DNA of 64,000 nucleotides. Origin: Fragum whitleyi (Eukaryota > Mollusca > Bivalvia > Cardiida > Cardiidae). The stretch lies in contig OX411556.1 in assembly GCA_948146395.1 (NCBI GenBank), positions 30,021,056 through 30,085,055 on the forward strand. The letters run 5' to 3'. Shown here piece by piece: positions 15,201 to 29,957 of the stretch. Numbering within the stretch: position 1 is the stretch's first letter; each line of letters starts with the position of its first letter. The translations under genes and the position numbers were made by a program. The notes below the pieces were generated by a model, which did not search any database, was not told the DNA's origin, and was given only the letters and a program-made list of their open reading frames with translations.

Positions 15201-18200
15201 CTTCCCAAATTCAAAAAGCTAGCACAAGCCCTGTAGGGGTCCAATTGACATTGACATTTAATCTCAGGAATTAGTGTCAACCCCTGTGGGGTTGGGAAAT
15301 ATTTTTTTCTCCACTTGCCTGAAAAACAAGTAAAAGAAAATCTAAATCAAACTGAATTTGTCCACATAACAGAGAATAGATAAAGGACGGGTCTCCATAA
15401 GGGCCTTTTCGTGGCTAGAATAGATTTCTTTTAAACTTTTGCCATATGTACTATGATATAATCTGCGTGTACTGACAAAATGTTAGCATCTCAAACTTAT
15501 TGGTTCTAGCTGTGCGCTGTGTTAAAAGTGGGTGGGTTAATTTACTACGAACTTGAGTTTCATTTTAAAACTTTTATATCGCCCAAATTATTTACTTTTG
15601 AGTTTGAAGCTGCCACACAATACTACAATGAACTATTCCTTAGTTGATATATGGAATTTATTTTAACATATCTTATTTTTCATTGTGATTATCTCCCCTT
15701 TTTTGTCTTTAGGGAATTTCTTTGTTTTATTTCCTACCGACTTTGCGGGTTTGCACAACACGTTTACAAATAGCCTTAAATATCAAATTTCTTTTACTGA
15801 TTGCAAAGAAAATACAAAATCATTGCCCCAAGTTTTTTTCCGCGGAAATCAATTCATTAATTTTGGAGTTATCTGCCCCTGAATATGAGAAATTAGCAAA
15901 ATTTAGCTTTAAACTGGTATTATCAAGCCAAATTAAGATGGATTTCAATGATATTTGGTATACTTGCTCCAACACATGAACTCATTTGTGATTGAAAGTA
16001 ATATTTGTAAAAGGTCAACTTTTAAGGTCAAAGGTCAAAATTAGCTCAAATTCAGCTTGTTAAGTGCATAACTACTTTATTTACCATCAGATTTTAAAGA
16101 TATTTAGCACAGTTGTTACCCTTGATAGCTTAAACATATTTTGAAATGAACTTTTTGATAAGTTCGAGTTCAAGGTCAAATTTCAAGGTCAAATGTCAAA
16201 TTAGAGTAGTACATGGTACATTCTTTCAAGAAGTGGAGGTATATTGCTTTGCACTTGTCTGTCGGTCCATCTGTAGACCATCTTCTGTCTGGAGCATATC
16301 TCAAAAAGTATGCAAGCTAGAAAAGTGAAACTTAAAAGGTGGATAGATCTCATTAAGGAAAAAGGCATTGCACAAGAACCAAAGCTCTCAGTGATTCATT
16401 TTGCTGTGCTTCCTGCATCAAAGATGCAGATATTTCACAAACACTCATATTTTTAGCTCCACTGGCTGAAAGCCCCTGGGGCTATTGTCATGGCCTTGTG
16501 TCCTTCATGTGTCCGTCTGTGTGTCCGGTTGTAAACTTTTTCTTTAAAAATCTTCTCCTCAGAAACTACTGGATGAATTTCAACCAAACTTCACAGGAAT
16601 GATCCTCTTTCAAAGTTGTTCAAGAAATTTTGATCCAATGAAAAACATGGATTTATTCATTGTGATCGGATGGAAAATATGCATTTTATGGGCGGAGGTC
16701 ATTTCTCTATATGTTATATCTGGGAAACTTTGAAAATCATTTTCTCAGAATCTTTATTTTGGATATCAACTAAATTTCACTGGAATGATCCTTGAGTGAC
16801 CCTTTATCATTCTACACTAAATCATTGTGATCAGATGAAAAATATGCATTTTTATTGGTGGAGGTCATTTCTCTATATGTTATATTGTGGAAACTTTGAA
16901 AATCATTTTCTCAGAATCTATTTACTTGATATCAACCAAATTTCACTGGAATGATCTTTGAGTGACCTTTTATCAGTCTACCAAAAATCATCGTGATCAG
17001 ATGGAAAATATGCAGTTTAGTGGCATAGGTCATTTCTCCAACAGTGCTCTCAATAAGCGGACGTCGACGTTATATACGTCCAGAATTTCAGAAATTACGT
17101 CCGGAAAATCAAACCTGGACGTAAAAAAACGTCCGGGTTTCGAGGAAAACGTCCTATAATTTGACCCCGGACGTTTTACGAATTTACCTAATAAAGGATT
17201 TAACGTAAGTCTACACGTGCAAAAAATCGATAATCAACGCGAGCATACACATAGCTGACCAAAACAAGCCATCTGTAACGCGCGGGGTATTAAACTGTCG
17301 CTATAACAACCAGTCTCTGATTACGCAATCTTGTTGGGTTAGCGACGCGTCATTACCGCTTCTGTCAATTATCTTTCTTAGTCGGATACAGATCGCGAGG
17401 GTCTTTTGATAGGATTATTGAAACAAACTTAATTCAAATCAGGGGAAATTTCGTTATATCAAACATAGTTCATGCAGCTCAGACCGATAAAATTTTGAAA
17501 TATCACTTCCTAAAACTCTTAGAATAGATCTACGGGTAATTTATCCGAAGTGAAAAAGACGCTACCGGAAAACATTTAAGAAAGGTCATTCGACTGTCCT
17601 CGTATAAATATGTGTAGAATCAGCATCTGCGGAGAACGTGGGGAAACCCCAATGATGTCATTTAAGTTGTCTGCAACATGTCTGACGAGAGATTTGAAAT
17701 GACGAATTTTTCTTGACTTCTGCTATTTGGATAATTCTGCGTAAGTTTAAATAGGCTTAGAACTTTAAGTTTTATTGGCACACTACCTAGAACGTTCACC
17801 TCCTTTGGAACGACAGGCCGAGGAAAATTAAAGCTGCATTAATTTCCGTACTATCGCCGGATACAAAAACATCGAAACGAAAATTTGAGTAAGCCGCATT
17901 TCCTAGGCCCACCACGCAAGATACAGCTAAGGACCGATTCCAAATAGAAAATCCACATTTTCTCATATTAGTTTCCATAATTTATTCAAGGAAAGTAATA
18001 AAAGGGGATTTTTAAACCAAAGCTCGCCCCTACAGCTTAAAGTCAAAGGTACAAGTTTTAAGGCATGGAAGTCGTTTATTCTTAGTGAACCAACGAGAAT
18101 CATGGACTTTGGGAGCAAAGATTTAACTTACTTTTAACTAGGAAACAAGTATTTACAAAGTGTACAGAAAAGGGAAGGTGTGTGTGTGTGTGGGGGGGGG

Positions 18201-21200
18201 GGGGATAGCAGGGGGAGGGGTTAAAAATTCCTTACTTCGTAAAAAAAATTTCCTGAAATCCCAACATGGAATTACAAAAATTCCTGATTTTGGCCCTTAT
18301 CAAGAGCATTGCTCCATATGTTTTATAGTGGAAACTTTGAATATCCTTTTCTCAGAATCTAATTTTTGGATATCAACCAAATTTCACTGGAATGATCCTT
18401 GAGTGACCCTTTATCAGTCTACAAAAAATCATCGTGATCAGATGGAAAATATGTATTTTATGGGCGGAGGTCATTTCTCTATATGTTATATAGTTGAAAC
18501 TTTGAAAATCATTTTCAACATCAGTAGAACCCAAAATTTGTAAAAATTTGTCAAAACTTTTATTGCTATTACAAGAATTTCAAGCCTGTGGAAGGACTCA
18601 AGCCATTCATGGCTTTCTAGTTCAAATATGCCAGTCCCTGGGATGCAAAATTTTTAGCAATATTTGGAATTTTAATATATCTTTCATATTGAAGTATGAA
18701 AATTACCAACATTTTGTTACTTGACTACTATACCAGTTAAACAAGTTATCTAAGCACCTGTGATATAATTTTCAAAATGAAATAATATAATAAGATTAGA
18801 TCAAGCTCTGAATATGCAATATTCCTACAGGCTTTATTGCCCATGTGCAGCTTGGATCAGGTTGGGACTCATTGTGTCAAATAATGTGAGTCATAGGGAC
18901 CCCTGTTTTCAAATTTCAAAATAAATCTTTGGCTCTACTAAACATAGATTTGAGATTTTGCCCTTTGTTGATTGACAATGAATATGCAATCAATTTGCTG
19001 ATATGGGAGGCATAAATGATTAGCAAACATCTTTAGTATTTCCTTCAGAGTCACACTGAATAATTTTGTCTTTCAGGTCGTTGTGGCCAGCACAAAAAGA
19101 GATGGATCAGTCAGGGATCCTAGAGAAGATGAAAAATTTCTGCGTATTTTCGTAATCATTCCAAAAACAATGAAAGAAGAGGAATTGACAAGCGAGTTCC
19201 AAGTAAGCAATGATATCATCTGAAATTTAACCCTTGTCATGCTGTATAGATTTTGGCTAAAAATTTGCATCAAAATCACAGGGTAAAAGCACTGTAAGTA
19301 CCAACTGCAGGTCAATTTTTATTTGAAAAAGTAAATCTATCGACAATTCTGGTTTGAAAGTTAGAAACAGGTGGTGTAGACAATCATCAGACTGCACATA
19401 TGTGCAGGCTGAAGTTTGTCTATAGCTCCTGCCAAAGCAGGAATATTCGGGGTTCAGCATGACAAGGGTTAACATCAATCAAACCAGAGGAACAGATAAG
19501 AGGGGTCAAAGCCAGTCTTAAATCTTTATTTCTCAATAGAGCTCTATGTTGTGGGTACTCATTGCAATCGTCCTGATGAGATGATTCCAATGAGTACCAA
19601 CAATTTAAGCAGCAGTTTAAGGTTTGTGCTATTTTTTATGAAACAAGAGGACATTGATGGTCCTATATCACTCACCTTCGTATCTTTGTCTCATTTATTG
19701 AAACAATTTTTCGAGCAAAAGTCAAAATTGTCATTAAGGCCCCTTTTCCTGTGATATGACACGAATCCTTCCCATTTTCTAAAGGATTCATGCTTGTAAC
19801 CTGACAAACATTCTGACCAAGTTTCATGAAGATTGGACCATGTTTGCGGCCTCTATTAACAAGAAAATTGTCAATAAGGCCCATTTTCCCATGATATGGT
19901 ACTGATCATTCCCATATTCAATCTGGTATATGTCACCAGTTTTGCATATTTTAAGAAAAAAAGCTATTGTAGGATTTGTAGGCTGACTTTGGTTAAAATA
20001 TTGTGGTTTTCCTAGTATGAAACATGATCGGAAGTCATTAGTAGGTGAATCAGCTGTTGGGATATAAGTGAAATATTGTTGTGAATGGCTTTACACCCAA
20101 ACAAAGTGTTCTCACATTGCTACACTTTTCATTGGAGAACTTACCAATACAATAAGTTCTGAGTTCAGGATACAAAAATATTTGCAGGCTGCATGCATCA
20201 ACAACATTGTACCCTTCTCTGCATTATGTTTTAAAAGTTTTTCATATTTAACACAACACTGATATTGGTATGCTGCCATCACAGCGCAGTGGTAGTGCGT
20301 CAGACCATCATTCAAAAGGTCCCCAGGTTTGATTCCCGACAGCCACACTCATCCTTTCTGATTATTTGTCTTCCACCAATGGGTTGATTATATGTAAAAT
20401 GTAACGAGAGATCCCTGGTAGCAGCACATTTGTCTCCCATCAATGGGTCTATAATTGTAAGCTTAAGTGGGATAGCAGCTTGAGGCTAGGAAAGGATGAA
20501 AACGAATGGTGCTCAAAATACCAGGAATCCATTGTTAGGTGCTCCAGTCCCAATGATATGACTGAAAAATTGATAAAATGGCATTAAATCCCATTTAAAC
20601 AAACTAGCTGTATAAAGTGACAAAAACATGGCTGATGGTTTTGAGGTTCTTAGTAAATGCTCTTGGATGCTATACATGCCATAGTCAGGGAGCTTTTATT
20701 TAATATGCATTTTCTGATTTAAAAAATCATTAAAATCAATGTCTTTTAGGCCCTTTTACCTTTAATTTGAGGTTGATTTCCTCTAAACAATCCTTAATAT
20801 GATTGTTTAGAGGAAATTCACATCAAATTAGAGAAGAATTCTCAACAAGTTCTTAAAATTTTGGCATTTGAAGTTGGCTTTCTTAGTAAAAAATGTAGGG
20901 GTGCTACTATTATGGAGGGCACTATTATTAGGGGAAATACAGTATACTTAATATTTGTAGAAAGAGAGTGAGATTCACAGTGTATCTGTAGTAAGTGACG
21001 TTCGATCCCTGGCAGCAGAACATGACCTTTTTAGTCCCCTACCGGTGTTCACACCGGAGGGGACTATAGGTTTGCCCTCCGTCTGTCCGTCTGTCTGTCT
21101 GTCCGTCCGTCCGTCTGTCCGTCCGTCTGTCTGCCCGCTCAAATCTGGATCCCGCGATAACTTAATAACTAAGCAAGCGTTTTTGATGAAAGTTGGTATA

Positions 21201-24200
21201 TGACTAGATGGCAATGTGTAGATTATGCACATCATTTTATTTTTGTTTTTCGACTTAAATTGAGGTTGCTATGGTTACAGAAATAGTGAAAATATGGCCA
21301 AAAATGGGATCCTGCGATAAGATAATAACTAAGCAAGCTAGTTTGATGAGACTTGGTATATGACTATATGGCAATGTGTAGATTATGCACATCATTTTAT
21401 TTTTGTTTTTAGACTAAAATTGTTGTTGCTATGGTTACGGAAATAGTGAAAATATGGCAAAAAATATTGGATCCTGCGATAAGTTAATAAGTAAGCAAGC
21501 TAATTTGATGAGACTTGGTATATGACTAGATGGCAATGTGTAGATTATGCACATCATTTTATCTTTGTTCTTTGACAAAAAGTGCGGTTTCTATGGTAAC
21601 GGAAATAGTGAAAATATGGCAAAAAATGGATCCTGCAATAACTTAATAACTAAGCAAGCTAACTTGATGAAACCTGTTTTAAAATGTAAAAAAACTTATA
21701 AGCCATGTTAGTCAGGGTGGTGATGCAGCAGTATTAATCACCTCCAGTGAAAATTCTCATTTCTTACCAACAAGACTGAAGAAAAACAATTTGGATCAGA
21801 CAAGGTAACTGTTATTGATACTATTTCTTGCATCTGTCTATTGCTTGCATGAATTGTATAGTGGGCACAGCAGAGACAACAACTCATGTAAGTCTTGTTT
21901 AACCCTTTCCAAAACAAGACCTGGTTTTGACGTCCCTGATAGAATTGGCGTGGGAAAACATTGAGACAAACGAAGCCGGTAGGGGACTTTATGTGTTGCA
22001 TACAACACCAGATACTTGTTGACATTAGGCATCAATTGGTCAATAATCATAAGCCTAAATGGGATAATACCTAGAGGCTAGGAAAAGCTGTTAAGATCAT
22101 TAAAGACAGTGGCATTTGTTTCATTTATCAGATTCTACATGGCCTATAAATCTAGGTTTATCTTTTATTTGTAGAAGTATGGTGAAGTACACAGTGTTTC
22201 AGTATTGCGGGACAAAGACAGTGGTGTGGCGAAGGGTTTTGGTTATGTGAGGTTCTATAGGGCCTATCATGCTGCCTTAGCCTTGGAACAGTGCGACAGG
22301 TGTATGTATATTTATTAGATTTGTATGCTTTTGCATAAATGGTAGGGGGGGCTATAGTTTTAGCATTGACCATCTGAATAATGACCCTTGCAACTTGGAT
22401 TTTTACTTTTTAGCTAAGCTATTTTCAGAGAAAACCTAAAGTCACAGTCCCATCATTTGTGTCGTTGTTTGTGTTGCCCTAGGCATTGGTATTGACATGA
22501 AAACTTTAACCTTGGTCATATCACTTTTGTTATTGGAGATACCTTCATGAAACTTGGCCTGTATGTTCACTTTACCAAAAAGGACAACAGCTACCCAGGC
22601 AATGCAGGGGGGGGGGGGGGGGTAACTCTGAAAGTATTTTTGTAGGAGTTATACCCTTTTTCAACTTTTGCATTATCCTGTGCCTGCACCTGTAGGTGGT
22701 GTTCTTGTTATCCACTCTCCAGCACTCAACAACCAAGAGTTCACATCTGGTAGTGGTGCTCTTGTAAGAATAAGTATCAGTATCTAGCACCTGCAGCCAA
22801 GCGCCCCATCTGCATGTAGTGCTCTTGAAACAGAAAGTCTTCTTTATAATAGACTTAAAGTGTGCTTACCTTGGTGTTGATGTGAAATTTGAGTATTTGT
22901 TTAATATCAGAACAATTGCATTATACTTCAGGGTGATTGGGGAGGGTCAACACTAAATGTACTAGCTTTTACTAGCTTTAATAAGCAAAGTGTTGGTACC
23001 TGTATGACATATTCTTGATGAAAAATGATGGGAAGATGTCTACAAGAAAAAAAATTCAGGTTTTAGTCTGTCATCAACAAAATAAGGTCCCAAGGGCTCA
23101 GTAATCAGGATCTAAGAGGTCCGTAGGGGCTCTTTCTTAAATTTTTGGAGTCCCTATTTTAGTGACCAAATTCTTTGAAACAATGATTTCCACTTCTTGT
23201 CAGTTAAGATCTTATCCTTGGTTTAAAAGAAAAGAAAGTGTTGAATATTAGATCTTTTGGGCTTAACTTCAGGAAAGATTGAAGACTGTTGCAGACAGTC
23301 TTCAATTATTTTTGATGTTGATCTCCAGCATAGGCGTATCTAGGGCTTTGAAATTAATATGCACTCAACAGGCGACCAACACAGAATAAATAGGATAAAG
23401 GCGATGTGAGGACTGTGTCAAAAGATGAATGTCCCCCCGTCCGCTCCCCTTTTCTGTGATTTGAGCTTGGTGAATAATCAAAACATCGTAACTACAGCTT
23501 AAATAAGCTGTAGTTTTGATGTTATGATCATTCATCAACAATATTTTTCATCAATTGATTATTTCTTTTACGCAATTGCGTAAATTGTGTAATGGGAGTT
23601 ACGCCCTTGTCCAGTGGGTCTATGGGACTTCCCTAAAATAGTTTTGAGGATCCTGACTCTTACTTTTGAGTCTCAGACTTGCAAAACCTAAATTCCTAAA
23701 AAGACCTGAAAGTCATTATTAACTTCTTTTTGTCCTTACATTCTGTTTTTCATTAAGGATTGGATGATTTATTTCCTACAGCATTCAAGCCAAAATTTGC
23801 GGAACCCAAAAAGCCAATTGGGGAGACAATGGATAGGTATGCTAGAGACAGCTATGACCGTCCAATGAGATTCGATGACAGGGACCGAGATAGGGGTCGT
23901 GATAGAGGGGGTAGAGGCGGAGCTCCAGGGGGGTACCCCTATGACGAGAGGGATAGAGGTTTGTTCAACTTGATTGAATTTAAATGATTTATCATATTCA
24001 CCATTGTCATGCTTGACTTTGAATATTCTTCTTCCAGGATGAATAGACTAAGATCAGTCTGTACATATGTGCAGTCTGATCTTAGTCAATTTAACCTGAT
24101 GCACCTTTTTAATTTTCTGAAGTTCAAAAATATTATTTTCAAGATAGATACAAACTCATGTACCCAGTGCTTTTAGTATTTTGTTTTTTATTGCAATATG

Positions 24201-27200
24201 ACGAAGGTTTTTTATTAAGCATGGCTAGGGTTAAAGCTATTATTTTAGATGTAATGATGTTCATATTTGGCATAGAGGTACCTTTTATGAAAGCAGATCT
24301 TTTAATTGACAAAGTCTAGATAACTTACTCATTCTTGTGCATTTATTTCCTGTCTATTAAGGTGAAACTTGCGGAAAAGGATCTTTTTGGGCAATGGTAT
24401 CACAGGCCTTTTCCCGCTCTTGGACAAAAAGGGCTCCATAGAATACAGTCAATAACATTGTGAAATTGACATTCATCTCTTTCAAAACCATTCTAAATAG
24501 CTCACTCATTGCTCCAATCATCCATTCCAAACACTCACTCAAACCATTAAAAATTCCTCAAATTGACAAAAAAGATAAAATCAACAACTACATGCAAAAT
24601 AAATATAACTAGAAAAACTCATGATTTCACTGAAATGTTCATTGTAACTGTAAGCGTCTGATTTGTTCTTTAAGAATTAGGAAGCTATTTATAAAACTTT
24701 TATGCATATTTTGAGATATATTCATCCTTAAAAAAATTAGCAATAATGGATTCCCTCCCCTTAATTTCTTTGAAAATCAATCCTTGCACTCATTCAATTT
24801 CATTCCAAAATCATTCATCTGATCAATTTCATGATGTTCTAAACTGTATCAGGAGTCAGGACATAAAATTTATGGACAGAAAAACTAAGGGTTAAAAGTA
24901 ATATTTAAGTGTAGATCTGATTGAGCATTTTGGAGACCATCACTCTGCTCATGCTGTAATCCAGCTTTTTCCTGAAGTGCAAAAGGCTTTATGACAGTAA
25001 AGATAAAGATGTGTGGTAAGATGTAAGACTACACTACCTGTTTTCTACTTCATTATTGTGGATCAAATATGAGCAAGCATGGGTGTTGAAATAAACATTT
25101 TCTCAACTTTTCTCTGAATAAGTGGAAGACGACGATAAACTTGTCCGCACAAAAAAAGGAATAGATAGATATATAATAAGTACTTAGTATATTGTATGAA
25201 AAAGAATATCTAATGAGGTTGGGGGAATTGATAATTGTCAAGACTGTTGAGACAATTATCAATTCCCACAGCCAAGATATATATTTTTCATAAAATACAC
25301 TAAGTACATATTGTATTTTTCTTATAACCTCTATTTGCCTTGTTTTTTTAGATGTTTCTAACAGAAATGCAAGTTTCTAAAAATAACAGCATAATGTCAT
25401 TGTTCTAGAAATTTCCATGTGATAAAATAATTATCATATGGGATGTCATCACAAGGATATTTGTATAGTTATAAGATAAATTTTGTTTTTTTTATAGAGG
25501 AAAATGTTGGAATCTAGGATTCTCTCAAGTAAAACAATGTTGACTACAAACACTAGACTAATCAATCACTTATATCTATACAGTATCAATACTTTTCCTC
25601 GTATGTACTTGTCCAAGACCAATGCCCTTGTAAAATATATTTGTCTGCAGGTAAAATAGCTGGTGTCAGACAAGTCGGGCATGAGAATCCACACCCCTGG
25701 CAAGACTTTTTGAAATTGACAATTTGATACTCTGCAGAAAATAGGTTGATTGAAGAAATTGGTAACTTTCATTTCTTTCTGTACAGGACTTAAGAGAGGT
25801 TTTGATGATTTTGGTGAGAGAGACTCGCGTAGAACCCGGCGTGATGACTTTATGGCAGACGATGGTCGCAGTAAATACAGCATGGTTGGAGGAGGAGGTA
25901 ACGTAACCCTAGTCATGCTGAACCTGGAATATTCCTGCTTTGATAGGAGGTATAGACAAAGATCAGTCTGCACATATGTGCAGTCTGATGTTGCTCTACA
26001 CCACCCGTTTGTGCCCTTTCAAGGCAAAGTTATTCATTAGATTAATTTTCAAAAAGAGAAACTGCCCTACACCCTTGGATTTTAGGGCTTTTGGTACTTT
26101 GATATGAGTGCAATTTTGAAAGAGTATTTTAATTGAGCAGGACAAGGGTTTAGATTTCATATCTTTTTCTGTTTAGGTCATGAAATATTCTAGAACTAGA
26201 TCATTATGGGGCAGTTGCTGTCACATTGAGACTAAGTCTAAATCAAGTGGTCCAGAGTTCTGGGACTTAGGTTATAAAACTTTTTATAAGCTCAACTGTG
26301 AGTATTTTCAAAGTAAGGTTTCAAATTAATGCTTGAACGTGCAAGATAATATTGATATTTATATTATTATTTCAACAGTATAATGATTTTAATCTCAAAT
26401 TAAAATTCTGAGTTTAGAATATGAAATGTTTCATTAATGTCGGGTCCAGAAGTGTTAAATCTGGTGCTAGAGCTTGAAAATTTCAGGAAATTACAGAAAT
26501 CCTGTTGCATGGTCCATGGGATACAATTGTTTTATTACTGTTATTAGTATATCCCAATTCATCAAAATCTAGAAATTGACTTGGTTCTTAACAGCATTAA
26601 GCAAATTTAAGAATCATGTAAAATCTAAAATCAGTAAAATTCTATGATTGAAAAGAAGAAAATTTGGTGTGCGACCTGAAAATAATAATCATAGAAAATT
26701 CTTTTATCTATACCCTCCTTCAATCCTCAAAGTTTCACAATGTCTGTCCATCCATCAGTCATCTATTCATCTTACCATCTGTCTGTAGACTCTTACTTAA
26801 TGTTATAAATAACAGCTTGACATAAAATAATCAAACTTTATACAATTGTTCCCAATGACCCAAGAAAGTGCCCAATCATTTTTGGGTCATGATAGTCAAA
26901 GGTCAAGGACAAAGCTGATTTTTGTCTGAAAACCATCTATGAAACTTGGACAAACTGCTATAAAGAGGTATTAGTGAGCTTTGCTACTGATCTAATTTCA
27001 TACTAGGGTAGATGTTGTGGCAAACGTTGAAATTGCTTGTAACAAGCTATTTCTTCTTTTCCCTCAATATTTTCTACAACATGGAATGTTTTTTCCATCT
27101 GCACTCACTTTCATCGTCTTATTTGACCTCTATCAGTTTTTACTAGTATAACAATTTAAAAAAAAGGGGTTAAAATTTGGTTGAATATTTATAACTCAGT

Positions 27201-29926
27201 GTCATGATGGGTCCAACCATATTTATTTTGCAGGTAATTACTCCCGAGCCCCAGAAACCTCTCCATTTGACATGATTCAGAAATCAGCAGCCCCACAGGG
27301 TGGTCAGCGTCTACACATCACAGCTCCTCTGGGTCTGACACAGAACTACCTGTTTAAACTGTTCAATCTTGTACCAGGTTTGGAGTATTGCGACTTAAAT
27401 GAGCAGACAGGTAAGTGAAAATAAAAAAGAGGAAATACTAGGGGTCGTGTGTGACTGTTTTGTTAAAGTGGCAACTTGTTTTCTGAGATAATAAAGGATC
27501 TGAGAGATAAGAGATTTTATTTTATGCTTTTAGGTGGTTTATCGAAAAAAACCCCAGTAGATTATCACTTGATAATCTCACCACAAAGGCAGAGAAATTT
27601 TCAAAAACTTGTACCCTACTTTTGTGCATTTCATCCTATCTGACGTCGTCCATGCGGGGCGAAATAAGTGACGTCACAATGAACGTTGCATAGCAATCAT
27701 GTGCAAAATGACGCGCTGTATGAAAACATGAACTAGAAATTTCACATTTGTCTCGTTTTTGCAATAAAGAAATGAAATAATCGTTTGTTTTTCAGGTAAG
27801 ATTGATTAATATTTCATTTCTGGAACAACAAAAGCTATATTTTCACTCTCCTGAAGATATAGCTTTTGTTGTTCACGCAATGAATATAAATCTATATTAA
27901 TCTTACACTGAAGCAAACGATTATCCTCTATTTATTTAGGACAAGCTGATCATAATCAAGCCTAGAATAGAAATGTTTTTAAGCAAGCCTTGGCGACCTT
28001 AATAATTTTTCTATTCTTGACTAGGTTTAGATTAGCTTGTCTCTAAACAAAGTCGAGTAACAGACTTCTTTTTCTCTCATAAAAAATATCTTGTATGTTG
28101 AATACCAATTTTTGAAACGCTCTGATGACAGAAATACTGTGAAAATGTGCATTTGATGATGTCATGATGATTTCGTTTAGAATATGATATTACACATATG
28201 TGACCCATCACACGAAAAGGGAGCATCTGGGAACTCTGTAAGATAAATATTTAAAAAAGAGATTGGGTCAAGCATAGGTCAACCAGAGGTCGCATATGTA
28301 AGACATGTATATCTCTAATGACTGTTCATCATTAATGACAAGGGAAGCTATGTGAGAAAAAGAAGTTTGTGAGGTTGAGTACTGTCAAGATCTCTCTCAT
28401 GAAGGCATGTCCTTGTGTAAGGCCTTTCCTAGCCCAAGCCTAGCAATGGTGATACCTAGGGATCACTTAAGCTACATAGATGGATCTTAAGGCAGTGGAT
28501 CCGTAATAGTTCTGCAACCTTGCAGAAGTTGAACTTTAACTGAGTTAATGAGGTTTATTAGGAAGCCTTAGTTAACATTGATAAAGATAATGTTTTCCAA
28601 AATGTTGCAGAACTATTATGGGTCTACTACCTTAAGTAGGTAAACTTTGCGATGATATGAGGAAAGATTTGTTGATGATGGCCTTAAAAAACTGAATTAA
28701 ATAATATTAAACCATTGTTAGGCAAAGGCAGGTAGACGTCTCCTAAAACAAAGATGTTGCACAAATCAATGTAAAATAAGTTTATATTGAAATATATAAG
28801 TGTCCTATTTGTTAAACAAGGATGAATTGCATTATCTGAAAAGTAGCAAATCACAACAATTAGAATTAAAGGGCCAACTTATTTCAGACAGTGGGGCACC
28901 AGCTCTAGACTGGGCCAAGTATCCACTATCAGAATAGCATAGAATAGGCTTTTCTGATAGTTGAAAAGTAGGACCAGTCTACACCCAGGTAGGATTCAGG
29001 TTAGAAATAAGTTGGCCCAAAGATAGTTAGCTATCAACACTTATAAAGGGAAAAAGGTTTTGAAAAAGAAAGAATACACATTCAAAACTATACATGTGTA
29101 AGAAAATGGGCATATGCATACTTATCAGATAATGAAATAATCATCGCTACATATCATATGCCCATATGAGCTACTCCCCAAGAACACAGTATATTGTTAT
29201 GGGGTATAGTGCTTGGATACACAACAAGAATACTGCTGAGATCCATTTGGTTCTTTAACGTGCTCAATTAAAGGCACCAACACTGTTTAATGTCAACTTA
29301 AACACAATTGAGCCTGTGCTTGAGATTTCCAACAATTTAACGTATGCGCAAAGCAAAGACTCTGACCAGCCTGTGCATCTGCACAGTCTGACCAGGGTTT
29401 TTACAATGCGTTCAGTAGATAGATAAGACCTCAAAGTATCTATTGACCATCTAATAACTTTACATTTACAGCCTGTGGCTGCCTACGCCTCTCAATGTTT
29501 GCACCTTACAAACATTTCAAATTGTTGGGAATGTCACACACTGACTCAATTAGTTACTATGAAGACCTTGCAATTAAACCAGTCATAGTAGAACTCTGAT
29601 CAGCTCTACAGACTGGGGATGACAAAAAACTTACGAAAGTCAACTGAATTTCTATTTATTGTTGTAGGTATTGCCTACGCAAGATTCCAGACTCCACAAT
29701 GTGCTGCTTATGCCAAGGATAAGCTTGACCAATTTGAATACCCAATTGGTAGTCAGGTGATTGTTCGCTTTGCTGATGGAGCCGGAAAAAGTCAGCCTTC
29801 TATGGACCCTATGTAAGCTTTTATTTAACTTGTTATGAAAAATTAATGATATCCGCTCGTAGTATATCAATTATACTCTTAAACCTGGGATCATAGATTC
29901 AAACCCTGGCTTGGCCAACTCTAACC

Positions 29927-29957
<31 letters not shown>

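Noticed and set aside
21738..22050. Overlapping open frames on the - strand near RBM45 exon 4
   Set aside because: Unrelated in sequence to each other or any motif; they lie in repeat-derived intron sequence.
22175..22299. RBM45 exon 4 ending two bases earlier at AG/gtgtat
   Set aside because: Only the AGGT/gtatgt donor gives the frame that continues into the SFKPKFAEPKK segment of exon 5.
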